Source: Myxococcales bacterium (GTDB lineage Bacteria; Myxococcota_A; Polyangia; Nannocystales; Nannocystaceae). Taken from it: DNA of 64,000 nt. The notes beneath the pieces are model-generated. The model made no database searches. It saw nothing but the letters and a program-made list of their open reading frames with translations, and had not been told where the DNA came from. This document shows positions 1 through 7,627 of the stretch, piece by piece. The first letter of the stretch is position 1. Each line of letters begins with the position of its first letter. The position numbers and the translations under genes were made by a program. Where the stretch lies: assembly GCA_020633315.1 (NCBI GenBank), contig JACKDV010000013.1:170244-234243 (forward strand). The letters run 5' to 3'.

Positions 1-1
1 C

Positions 2-3000
2 GGGCTCTCGGACCAGGGCCACCCGGTGCCCCCGGTGGCCGTCGCCCTCGCCAGCCTGGGCGAGCGGCTGCGGGCGATCTACACCACCACCCTCGATCGC
101 CTGGTCGAGCGCGCCTTCGAGGGGCGCTGGCCCAGCTTCGCCACCCCCCGCGCCGAGCTGTCGCAGCGACGGCGGGTGATCGTCAAGCTGCACGGCACCC
201 TGGAGCTGCGCGGCAGCTGGGTGCTCACCCACGAGCAGGCGCGGCGCGAGCTGGGGCCCAACACGCCGCGACGCGAGCTCGTGGAGGCCGCCTACCGCTC
301 GCACCACCTGCTGCTGGTGGGCTTCGAGGCCGGCGACCCCGAGCTGCGCGAGCTGGTCGAGCTGTTCCCGGTCCGCGACGACGCCACGGCAGCGAGCCAC
401 ACCATCGTGCTCGAGCACCCGCCCACGCCGACCGAGCGACGGCGGCTGCTCGGCGTGGGCCTGGAGATCGTGGAGGGCGAGCTGCTGTCGGTGCTCGTCG
501 GGCTCGGCGGCCACGCGGGCGCGGCCCCGGTCGCCGCCGCGAGCGAGGCCTGCCCGTACCCCGGCCTCGAGGCGTTCACCGAGGAGCAGGCGTCGTCGTT
601 CTTCGGGCGTCACATGGAGATCAGCCAGGCCGCGTCGCGGCTCGGCGGCTCGCCCGAGCACCGGCGCTGGCTGTCGATCGAGGGGCCGAGCGGGGTCGGC
701 AAGTCGTCGTTCGTGCACGCCGGCGTGATCCCGGCCCTGCGCAACGGCTTCGCCCCCGACACCCCCCCGCGCTGGCTCGTGGCCCGGATGCGCCCGGGAC
801 CGCACCCGATGCGCGCCCTGGTCGAGACCGTGGTGCGCACCCTGGGCCTGGACCACGGGCGCGAGGCCGTCGATCACCACACCGCGTGGTGGTCCCACGA
901 TCCCTCCCGCTCGGTGGCCCTGCTGCGCCAGCACGTCCCGGCCGGCCACGCCTTCGCGCTGGTGGTCGATCAGCTCGAGGAGGCGGTGACCCTGGCCGAC
1001 CAGGCCGAGCGCGCTCCCTTCGGCGAGCTGCTGGTGCGGGCCATCGCCGAGGGGGTGATCTACCTCGTCACCACGATCCGCTCCGACTTCGTCCCCGCGC
1101 TGCAGGCCGACCTGCCCTCGCTGGCCGGGCTGCTCAACGAAGGGGCCGAGCGCTACTCGCTGCCGCCGATGAGCCGCGTGGGCCTGCGCGAGGCCATCGC
1201 CGAGCCGGCGGCGCGGCTGGGGGTGCGGGTGGAGGCCGATCTGGTGGAGCGGATCATCGCGGACGTGGACGCGGGCGGGCGGGCCCGCGGGGCCCGAGGC
1301 GAGGTACGGGCCTCGGACAGCGCGCTGCCGCTGGTCGCCCACATGCTGCGCGGGCTGTGGGACGCCGGGGCGGCGAGCGATCGCGTGCTCGAGCTGCGCG
1401 AGTACGTCGAGCTGGGCGCGCTGATGGGCGCGCTCGGTCGCAGCGCCGACGGGGCGCTGGTGGGCCTCTCCCCCGTCGAGCTCGCTCACGCCCAGCGCCT
1501 GCTGCTGGGGCTGGTGCGCATCGGGGACGACGGTCAGGCGACCCGCCGCACCCTGCCCACGGCCGAGGCGCTCGAGCTCGCCGGCGGGCCCGCGCACGGC
1601 GAGGCCCTGCTCGCGCGGCTGTCGGGCTCGGTCGATGCCCACGGCCGAGCGCGGACCCGGCTGCTGGTCACCCACGTCAGCGAGGGCTCGCCGCGCATCG
1701 ACCTGGTGCACGAGGCCCTGCTGCGCGACTGGGGCACCCTGCACACCTGGATCGAGCAGAACCGCTACCAGCTCGTGCGCGACGAGGAGCTCGATCGCCG
1801 CGCGCGACGCTGGCAGGAGGCCGGGTCGCCGATCGACGACCTCCCCATGGGCCGCGAGCTGGCCGAGCTCCAGGAGGGCCGGCCGCACGGCGAGCGGGCC
1901 GAGCTGCACCGCCGCTACCACGAGGCGCTCCGGTCGGCGAGCGCCCGCTGGCGCCGACGGGCCCGGCGAGGCCGCATCGCCCTGATCGCGGGCCTCGGCG
2001 TCGCAGCGCTGGCCTCCTCGGTCGCCACCTTCGTGCTGTTCCGGCAGAACGACGGCCTGAGCGACGAGCTGGCCGAGAAGAACGCCGCGCTCGAGCAGGC
2101 CAATGGATCGCTCGCGCAGCGAAACGGCCAGCTCGAGGACTCCAACGCGGTGCTGGAGCAGAGCCGCCGCAGCGAGCGGGAGAAGAAGGAGGACCTCGAG
2201 CGCAAGACCGAGGAGCTCGAGGGCAAGCAGGCCACCCTCGCGATGGTGGTCGATGCCAACGCGGGGCTCGCCGATCTGGTGGTCTCCGCCGGCGAGGTCG
2301 AGCGGGTGCGCGGCCACCTCGAGGGGCAGCTGCTCCGCTTCGAGGAGCTGCAGCGGGCGGACCCGAGCGAGCTGTCGTGGATGGTCAACCGGCGCAATGC
2401 CCTGCAGCTGCTCGGAGACCTCGAGGCCCGGGCCAGGCAGTGGGACCGGGCCGACCAGCGCTACGAGGAGTGCCTGGGGCTGACGCGAGAGCTCACTCGG
2501 CTCGAGGCCGACGATGCCCTGGCCGCCGACTACGAGGGCGACATCCAGCACCGCCTCGGCCAGGTGGCGCAGCGGCTCGGCACGCTCGACGAGGCCCGCG
2601 AGCACCACCAACAGGCTCTCGCCATCCGGCAGGCCCGGGCCGAGGCCGAGCCCTCCGACCCCGCGCGCCGCTTCGACGTGGCCGCCAGTCACCTCGAGCT
2701 CCACGGGCTGGGCGGCCCCGATGCCCGGACGCACCTGAGCCAGGCCAAGGCCGGGCTCGACCAGCTCGAGCGCGAGCGCGAGATCGCCGGCCACCCGGAG
2801 CGCGAGGCCGCGCTGCAGCGGGTCAGCCCCCGGCCGACGTCGGAGCTCGAGCCCAAGGCCCCCTCCCGCGGCCCGCTGACCACCAAGGAGATCTCCCGGG
2901 TGCTCGGCAAGAAGGCCAAGGCGGTCAAGCAGTGCGGCGTGATGTACGACGCCACGCCGGGGGAGGAGATCTTCGTGGCCGGCAAGATCGACCTCGGCAC

Positions 3001-3145
3001 CGGTCGGGTCACCGAGGCCAGTGCCCTGAGCGCCCGGATCGGCGCGTCGCTGGGCCGCTGCATCGCCGGCGCCGTCGAGGAGATCACGTTCCGCCGCGGC
3101 ACCGGCGAGGGCACCCGGAGCTTCGGTCACACCTTCGAGCTGTGA
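2..3145 (+). CDS. SIR2-like / nSTAND1 NTPase with TM segment, coiled coil, TPR and AgmX-like C-terminus (5' partial)
   Basis: The reading frame is open to the left edge, so the N-terminus lies outside the window. Residue numbers here count from a GTG at 26. Residues 15-150 look like a SIR2-superfamily fold (IYTTTLDRLVERA, VIVKLHG, LLLVGFEAGD). Residues 175-590 match the nSTAND1 NTPase family, with Walker A GPSGVGKSS near 218 and acidic FALVVDQLEE near 310. A basic stretch and one membrane segment follow near 650-672. After that come a long Glu/Lys/Gln coiled coil (675-745), TPR-like helices (790-900) and a C-terminal block with paired Cys resembling the AgmX/TonB-like domain. The positive-inside rule puts SIR2-STAND in the cytosol and the TPR/AgmX part outside. 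SIR2-STAND proteins are known antiphage effectors that deplete NAD; that role here is inference. Confidence 0.8.
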   Translation, partial: GLSDQGHPVPPVAVALASLGERLRAIYTTTLDRLVERAFEGRWPSFATPRAELSQRRRVIVKLHGTLELRGSWVLTHEQARRELGPNTPRRELVEAAYRSHHLLLVGFEAGDPELRELVELFPVRDDATAASHTIVLEHPPTPTERRRLLGVGLEIVEGELLSVLVGLGGHAGAAPVAAASEACPYPGLEAFTEEQASSFFGRHMEISQAASRLGGSPEHRRWLSIEGPSGVGKSSFVHAGVIPALRNGFAPDTPPRWLVARMRPGPHPMRALVETVVRTLGLDHGREAVDHHTAWWSHDPSRSVALLRQHVPAGHAFALVVDQLEEAVTLADQAERAPFGELLVRAIAEGVIYLVTTIRSDFVPALQADLPSLAGLLNEGAERYSLPPMSRVGLREAIAEPAARLGVRVEADLVERIIADVDAGGRARGARGEVRASDSALPLVAHMLRGLWDAGAASDRVLELREYVELGALMGALGRSADGALVGLSPVELAHAQRLLLGLVRIGDDGQATRRTLPTAEALELAGGPAHGEALLARLSGSVDAHGRARTRLLVTHVSEGSPRIDLVHEALLRDWGTLHTWIEQNRYQLVRDEELDRRARRWQEAGSPIDDLPMGRELAELQEGRPHGERAELHRRYHEALRSASARWRRRARRGRIALIAGLGVAALASSVATFVLFRQNDGLSDELAEKNAALEQANGSLAQRNGQLEDSNAVLEQSRRSEREKKEDLERKTEELEGKQATLAMVVDANAGLADLVVSAGEVERVRGHLEGQLLRFEELQRADPSELSWMVNRRNALQLLGDLEARARQWDRADQRYEECLGLTRELTRLEADDALAADYEGDIQHRLGQVAQRLGTLDEAREHHQQALAIRQARAEAEPSDPARRFDVAASHLELHGLGGPDARTHLSQAKAGLDQLEREREIAGHPEREAALQRVSPRPTSELEPKAPSRGPLTTKEISRVLGKKAKAVKQCGVMYDATPGEEIFVAGKIDLGTGRVTEASALSARIGASLGRCIAGAVEEITFRRGTGEGTRSFGHTFEL

Positions 3146-3180
3146 GCGAGCCGCGAGCACGGGCCCCGACCCGGGCTCGC
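3146..3180. terminator. hairpin between convergent genes
   Basis: GCGAGCC at 3146-3152 pairs with GGCTCGC at 3174-3180, between the SIR2-STAND gene and the oppositely oriented ATPase. There is no T tract, so it is only a weak candidate for a bidirectional terminator. Confidence 0.3.
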
Positions 3181-3184
3181 GACC

Positions 3185-4243
3185 TCAGTGCGTGCGCGCC
3201 TGGTGGTCCACGAACAGGCTCACCCGATCGCCCTCGCTCATCCGCCGCAGGGCGATCACCTCGCCCGGCGCCGCCGCGGCGGCCAGGTGCGCCGACGAGG
3301 TGGTCACGATCCACTGCACGCCCAGCAGCACCGTCCGCAGCGTCCGCACCAGCTCGAGCTGCACCGTCGGGTCCTGGTGCAGGTCGGCGTCGTCGATCGC
3401 CACCACCCCCTCGGCCGTGCGCGGATCCACCGTGGGATACGCGGCCCACAGGGTCTTGATGGTGATCGCCACGATCGCCACCAGGTGCCGCGCGCGGGTG
3501 GGCAGGGCGTCGAAGGGCAGCCGCCGGCCCCCCGGGCTCGAGAAGCGCGGCTCGAGGCTCAGCGGATCGAGGCTCTCGTAGACGAAGCCGAACAGCCGCA
3601 CCACCGTGTCCACCGCCTCGTGCATGGCCGAGCCGAGCTGGCGCGGGTCGACCCGCGGGTGGCCCTCGGAGACCTCGAGCCGTCCCACCGGGACCAGGGC
3701 CGAGCTGATCGCGGCGTAGGCCAGGGCCTGCTTGGTCTCGCGGGTGAGGTCGGCGCTGGTGCCCTGGTCGAAGGCGGTGGTGCTGCGCACGTCGTAGCGC
3801 AGCATGCTGCGGGCCGGGGCGTGCAGCGACACCGCCTGCCGCGACAGCCAGCGGTTGGCGGGCAGCAGCAGGAACACGAAGCCGCCCTGCTCGCGCGCGC
3901 GTCGATCGAACAGCGCCTGCTCGCGACGGCGCAGGGCGTCGTCGTCGAGCGCGGTGCCGGGGGTGCACACCACCAGCGGGTGCGGCCGCGTGGGCTCGTC
4001 CTCGCCCAGGTGCCACGCGCAGGCCAGCCGCGGCGGCCCGTCCTCGGCGGCGCACAGCGAGGTGGCCACCGTGGTGTTGCCCGGCCGCGTGCACGCCAGC
4101 GCGTTGAGCAGCATGGTCTTGCCCACGCCCGCGCCGCCGTGCACGACGGTGACCGAGCGGGGATCGCCGTGCGGATCACGGAAGTCGACGTCCAGCTCGC
4201 CGAAGGGCACGACGCCGCGCAGGGTGGCGTGGACCAAGCGCAT
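3185..4243 (-). CDS. AAA/ABC-type ATPase (RecF/OLD-like)
   Basis: The 352-residue protein begins with the strand typical of RecF/OLD-like ATPases (MRLVHATLRGVVPFGELDVD). Walker A HGGAGVGKT follows near residue 40 and Walker B VVAIDDADLH near 290. The protein ends soon after a switch-like strand (WIVTTSSAHL). The usual signature between them is degenerate (LPTRARHLVAI). A longer frame reaches 4324, but the 4243 ATG is preferred. A TGC-TACCAT extended -10 sits 11 bases before it, and the longer version would overlap the divergent gene. Family assignment is secure; the biological role is unknown. It stands alone, convergent to the SIR2-STAND gene, so a shared defence role is possible but unproven. 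Confidence 0.75.
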   Translation of the reverse strand: MRLVHATLRGVVPFGELDVDFRDPHGDPRSVTVVHGGAGVGKTMLLNALACTRPGNTTVATSLCAAEDGPPRLACAWHLGEDEPTRPHPLVVCTPGTALDDDALRRREQALFDRRAREQGGFVFLLLPANRWLSRQAVSLHAPARSMLRYDVRSTTAFDQGTSADLTRETKQALAYAAISSALVPVGRLEVSEGHPRVDPRQLGSAMHEAVDTVVRLFGFVYESLDPLSLEPRFSSPGGRRLPFDALPTRARHLVAIVAITIKTLWAAYPTVDPRTAEGVVAIDDADLHQDPTVQLELVRTLRTVLLGVQWIVTTSSAHLAAAAAPGEVIALRRMSEGDRVSLFVDHQARTH

Positions 4244-4254
4244 CGCCGCCCACC

Positions 4255-4263
4255 ATGGTAGCA
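4255..4263 (-). promoter_or_regulatory. extended -10 of the AAA ATPase gene
   Basis: Read on the minus strand this is TGC-TACCAT, ending 11 bases before the ATG at 4243. No convincing -35 is seen. It argues for the short start and for a leader of only a few bases. Confidence 0.5.
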
Positions 4264-4322
4264 GCCGCCGGGCCCCGGCCGGCTTGTCCGGGCTGCCGTT
4301 GGTCTGAGAGACTGTGCGCGCC

Positions 4323-5207
4323 ATGAGCCAGGGTCAGCCAGGTCCCGGCTGGTCGCACCTCGTACCCGAGGACTCGGGGATGGGACCGGCTCCGCAGCCG
4401 GCGCACCCCCAAGCGCCGGCCATTCCACCCGGGGTTGCGGCAGGCTCCCCCGGGGCCCCCGCGATGACGCCCCATGCCGCCCCCGGAGGCATCCCGCCGG
4501 GCTACGCCGGAGGCCCGCACCCCGGTCCCCACCGCGGGCACGCCCCCTTCGCGGGGCAGCCAGCCGCGGCTCCGCCGGGGTACGCTGGCGCAGGCCCCGT
4601 CGGCAGTCCGCCCGTTGCACCCCCACCCGCTGGACATCCCATGCCCCAACCGAACCAGCCCCACTCCTCCCCGACCCACGCCGAGTCCGAGCTCATCTAC
4701 GAGGGCCTGGGCAAGCACAGCGCCTACATCGGCGGCTACGCCAAGTGGGTGATGGTGCTGATCGTCGGCATCACGGTGGGCATCCTGCTGATGAAGATCG
4801 ACGCCCTGAGCCAGTACCCGCTGTGGCTGCTGGGCCTGGTGGGCCTGCCGGGCATGCTGCTGGTGTTCCTGCGCCACCGCACCACCCGCTTCAAGATCAC
4901 CTACCGCCGCGTGGAGTACGAGCGCGGCATCCTCAACCGGCTGGTCGACGGCATGGAGCTGTGGCGCGTGCTCGACGTGCGCTACAACCAGACGATCTTC
5001 GATCGCCTCACCGGCAACGGGCGGATCACCCTCATCGGCACCGACAAGTCCGACCCCGAGCTGGTGCTCTACGGCCTGCCCAAGCACCGCGAGCTGTTCG
5101 GTCGGCTGCAGGATGCCGTGCAGGCCGCCCGTCAGCGCGGTCGCCCGATGGAGCTGGTGGGCCAGGGCGACTTCGTCGAGGACATGGGCGGCAACTTCCA
5201 CCAGTAG
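4323..5207 (+). CDS. PH-domain membrane protein with Pro/Gly-rich N-terminus
   Basis: This is a 294-residue protein. Residues 1-125 are a Pro/Gly/Ala-rich, probably disordered stretch. Two membrane segments follow (about 138-160 and 165-182), then a bacterial PH-like domain (bPH2/YdbS type; RFKITYRRVEYERGILN, then LDVRYNQTIFDRL and GRITLIGTDKSDPE). The ATG at 4323 is chosen over the upstream in-frame GTG at 4314. Proteins of this type sit in the inner membrane with the PH fold in the cytosol; their ligand is unknown. The Pro-rich leader resembles interaction tails common in myxobacterial membrane proteins. It is divergent from the AAA ATPase gene. Confidence 0.75.
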   Translation: MSQGQPGPGWSHLVPEDSGMGPAPQPAHPQAPAIPPGVAAGSPGAPAMTPHAAPGGIPPGYAGGPHPGPHRGHAPFAGQPAAAPPGYAGAGPVGSPPVAPPPAGHPMPQPNQPHSSPTHAESELIYEGLGKHSAYIGGYAKWVMVLIVGITVGILLMKIDALSQYPLWLLGLVGLPGMLLVFLRHRTTRFKITYRRVEYERGILNRLVDGMELWRVLDVRYNQTIFDRLTGNGRITLIGTDKSDPELVLYGLPKHRELFGRLQDAVQAARQRGRPMELVGQGDFVEDMGGNFHQ

Positions 5208-5230
5208 CGCCCACCAGCGCCTCGCTTCCC

Positions 5231-5266
5231 GAGCCCGCGCACGCCTCACTCGGTGTCCGCGGGCTC
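5231..5266. terminator. hairpin at a convergent gene end
   Basis: GAGCCCGCG (5231-5239) pairs perfectly with CGCGGGCTC (5258-5266), a 9-bp stem. It overlaps the last codons of the HTTM gene and lies just after the PH-domain gene, but no T run follows on either strand. Confidence 0.35.
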
Positions 5267-6229
5267 GCTCGTCTGGGCCGGCTCGCTCGTCTGGGCCTTC
5301 CGCGGCGGGATCAGGCACAGGTAGTACGACAGGCTGATCGGCGAGAACGGCCCCACGTTGAGCAGGGCCAGGATCCCCAGGTGCAGGCCCACCCCGATCG
5401 CGGCGAAGGGCTTGCGCAGGTCGTAGCGCAGGACCCAGCGCCGCAGCCGGCCGCCCCGCGCCCGCGTGTGGCGAAGCCAGTACACCACCAGCAGCAGCGG
5501 GGCCGTCACCTCCCACCACCAGGTCACCGCGGTGGCCACCTGCGTCACCCCGAACCACGACGCGGCCAGCTCCCCCGTGTCGAAGCGCCGCCAGGTGGGC
5601 TCCTGGAACACCCAGTAGAGCGCGCTGTGATCCCCGCCCGGGGTCCACACCGGGCTCAGCTTGTACAGGCCGGTGGTGCCGTACACCACCACCAGCTGCA
5701 GGATCAGCAGGTAGCGCGGCCACGCGGCCACCGGACGATCGCTGCGCCACCGCCCCGTGCGACGCCGGCAGTCCACCGACAGGGTGGCCGTGCACTCCGA
5801 CAAGAAGAGGATCCACAGCGCGTTGGTGATGAGCGTGTCGTAGCCCCCGGCGAGCGTGCCCTTGGCGGAGACCAGCCCGTAGTAGACCTGCAGGGTGGCC
5901 AGCACGGTCAGCCGGCCGCCCAGGCCCGCCACCAGCAGCCCCGCCAGGGCCAGGCCGCTGGCCACCAGGATCCACGCCGTGGTGGCGGTGCGTCCCCCCA
6001 GCAGCCCCACCAGCCAGTGGCGCGCGTCGAGGGTCTGCAGCCCGCCGTACGCCGCGTCGACCCACATCACCTCCACCAGGTCGGCGGCGATCATCGACAG
6101 CAGCGAGTAGAGGATCACCAGCCCCACCGCGATGCGGAAGCGGGCCAGCGAGGTGGCCGGCTCGCGGATCGACAGCAGCTCCACCCAGCCCTGCCACCCG
6201 CGGCGGAGGGCCCGACCCAGGCGCCTCAT
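5246..6229 (-). CDS. HTTM-domain integral membrane protein
   Basis: The 327-residue protein has the helix pattern of the HTTM family (horizontally transferred transmembrane domain, related to vitamin-K-dependent gamma-carboxylase). There are about eight hydrophobic segments, an early SLARFRIAVGLVILY helix and a YGTTGLYKLSPVW motif. The start is the ATG at 6229. It overlaps the stop of the upstream gene as ATGA, so translation is probably coupled. A much longer frame upstream is only the shadow of that gene. Bacterial HTTM proteins are mostly uncharacterised, and the carboxylase active site cannot be confirmed here. The C-terminus carries a short duplicated tail (QTSEPAQTSEPADTE). Confidence 0.75.
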   Translation of the reverse strand: MRRLGRALRRGWQGWVELLSIREPATSLARFRIAVGLVILYSLLSMIAADLVEVMWVDAAYGGLQTLDARHWLVGLLGGRTATTAWILVASGLALAGLLVAGLGGRLTVLATLQVYYGLVSAKGTLAGGYDTLITNALWILFLSECTATLSVDCRRRTGRWRSDRPVAAWPRYLLILQLVVVYGTTGLYKLSPVWTPGGDHSALYWVFQEPTWRRFDTGELAASWFGVTQVATAVTWWWEVTAPLLLVVYWLRHTRARGGRLRRWVLRYDLRKPFAAIGVGLHLGILALLNVGPFSPISLSYYLCLIPPRKAQTSEPAQTSEPADTE

Positions 6230-6900
6230 CGCAGGGCCTCCGCCTCGAACAGCCGCTCGTGCTCGTACCGCCCCGTGGGGCGCTCGCCGGCGAGCACCTC
6301 GGCGGGAGGCAGGGTGGCGTAGCGATACAGCCGGATCCGCACCCGAGTGGCCGCGGGGTGCTGTGCCGCGGCCTTGGCCGCCACCCAGCGCGCCGTCTGG
6401 TCGTAGTCGCGGCGCACGAAGCCTCGCGCGAAGCGACCGAGGAGCTTGCGGAAGCGGTTGTGCTCGAATTGCCTGCGGTTCCAGGCCGCCTGGTCGTCGT
6501 GCGGTCGATAGATGACCTGCCACCGCCCGTCGAGCTCCACGTCCACGTGCAGCTCGGCCGGGTGGCGCTGGGGGCTGGCGAACATCTGCCAGCCCTGTCG
6601 GCAGCCGGTGGTCTCGGCGTAGCGCTCGAAGGGCCACGCCAGCGGCCCGCGGAGCTCGAGGTAGGCCGAGCCCGCGTCCCACAGGGCCTGGGCCAGGCGC
6701 CGCTCGTCGGTGTCGATGCCCCAGCCGCGCAGGCGCGCGGCCATCGTCCGCAGGTCGTCCTTGGCGTTGGCCGTCTGCCAGCGAGACCGGTCGTGCACGG
6801 CCCCCGCGGTCGGCAGCGACAGCACCACCAGCGAGGCCACGTGCAGCGCGACGAGCACGGCCCGCAGCTGGGGCCAGGCCGGGGGCCGGAGCGGACGCAT
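6226..6900 (-). CDS. conserved membrane-anchored protein paired with HTTM
   Basis: This is a 224-residue protein of unknown function. One N-terminal hydrophobic helix (LRAVLVALHVASLVVLSLP) is followed by a soluble, extracytoplasmic domain rich in Arg and aromatic residues. The start at 6900 is preferred to the ATG at 6915 because the latter lies inside a TATGGT -10-like hexamer. The stop codon overlaps the HTTM start as ATGA. Small one-helix proteins beside HTTM genes are common in Myxococcota. By position it is likely the obligate partner of the HTTM protein, but no catalytic motif is recognisable. Confidence 0.6.
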   Translation of the reverse strand: MRPLRPPAWPQLRAVLVALHVASLVVLSLPTAGAVHDRSRWQTANAKDDLRTMAARLRGWGIDTDERRLAQALWDAGSAYLELRGPLAWPFERYAETTGCRQGWQMFASPQRHPAELHVDVELDGRWQVIYRPHDDQAAWNRRQFEHNRFRKLLGRFARGFVRRDYDQTARWVAAKAAAQHPAATRVRIRLYRYATLPPAEVLAGERPTGRYEHERLFEAEALR

Positions 6901-6937
6901 TGCGAGGCGGACCATACCGCGCCCGCCGGGCCGTGGC

Positions 6938-7456
6938 TCAGTGCCGACTGCGGTTGCCGCTGACCAGGTCGTAGAGGCCGGCGCCGTCGATCAGCTCGCA
7001 GCGCACCCCGCCGAACGACAGCGCATCGCCGGGCCCGATCGCGGCGGGCTCACCGGGGACGAGGCGTCGGCCGTCGTGCCAGGTGCCGTTGGCCGAGCCA
7101 TGGTCGATCAGGGTGAGGCGACCATCCGCGCGCAGCGAGAGGTGGGCGTGCAGCTTGGAGACGACCGCGAAGCGCAGCACGATGTCGCAGTTGGTGGCGC
7201 GACCGATGCTGATCCGATCGGGGTAGGGATTGCCCGGCCGCTTCATCACCTTGGTGGCCTGCCAGCACCTCCCCGAGGGGACGATGTGCGATTCGGGCAG
7301 CTCCGCCATGTCGGCCACCTGCAGGGTCTGATAGCCCAGGCCCTGCTCCTCGACGGTGGCCGGGGGCTTGAGCAGGTGATAGCCGGAGTGGTGGGAGATG
7401 AAGGTCTGACGGCCCAGGCGAAAAGCCGCCGGAATCAGCGTCTCGACTGCGCTCAC
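6938..7456 (-). CDS. FHA-domain protein
   Basis: In this 172-residue protein, residues about 85-165 form an FHA domain (ISIGRATNCDIVL, HAHLSLRADG, DHGSANGTWHDG, GDALSFGG). FHA domains bind phosphothreonine, so this is a likely partner of the Hanks-type kinases of the cell. The N-terminal 80 residues are an unassigned region (ETLIPAAFRLGRQTF). The GTG at 7456 is chosen over one at 7519. A TACGCT hexamer ends 9 bases before it and would otherwise fall inside the coding region. It is divergent from the L,D-transpeptidase gene. No transmembrane segment is seen. Confidence 0.75.
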   Translation of the reverse strand: MSAVETLIPAAFRLGRQTFISHHSGYHLLKPPATVEEQGLGYQTLQVADMAELPESHIVPSGRCWQATKVMKRPGNPYPDRISIGRATNCDIVLRFAVVSKLHAHLSLRADGRLTLIDHGSANGTWHDGRRLVPGEPAAIGPGDALSFGGVRCELIDGAGLYDLVSGNRSRH

Positions 7457-7465
7457 TTGGTCTTC

Positions 7466-7471
7466 AGCGTA
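7466..7471 (-). promoter_or_regulatory. -10 hexamer of the FHA gene
   Basis: On the minus strand this is TACGCT, ending 9 bases before the GTG at 7456. It is the same hexamer found before the lipoprotein genes at 7628 and 22908. Confidence 0.4.
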
Positions 7472-7627
7472 GCGGCCGAGCCTGGTTTGTCCATGAGTTG
7501 CTTTGGGATCCACGGGCACCGATCCAACACGCTCGGCCCACCGTGGTCCGTGGCGTTGGTTGCGCGGCCCGGCCGAGTTCGCCGGAATCTTCCGATGGAC
7601 CCCCCGCGTACGCTATGCACGCTCCGC

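Noticed and set aside
886..3459. Long plus-strand frame of 857 codons overlapping the SIR2-STAND gene
   Set aside because: Arg/Ala/Pro-rich shadow of the real gene, typical of high-GC DNA; no domain can be recognised.
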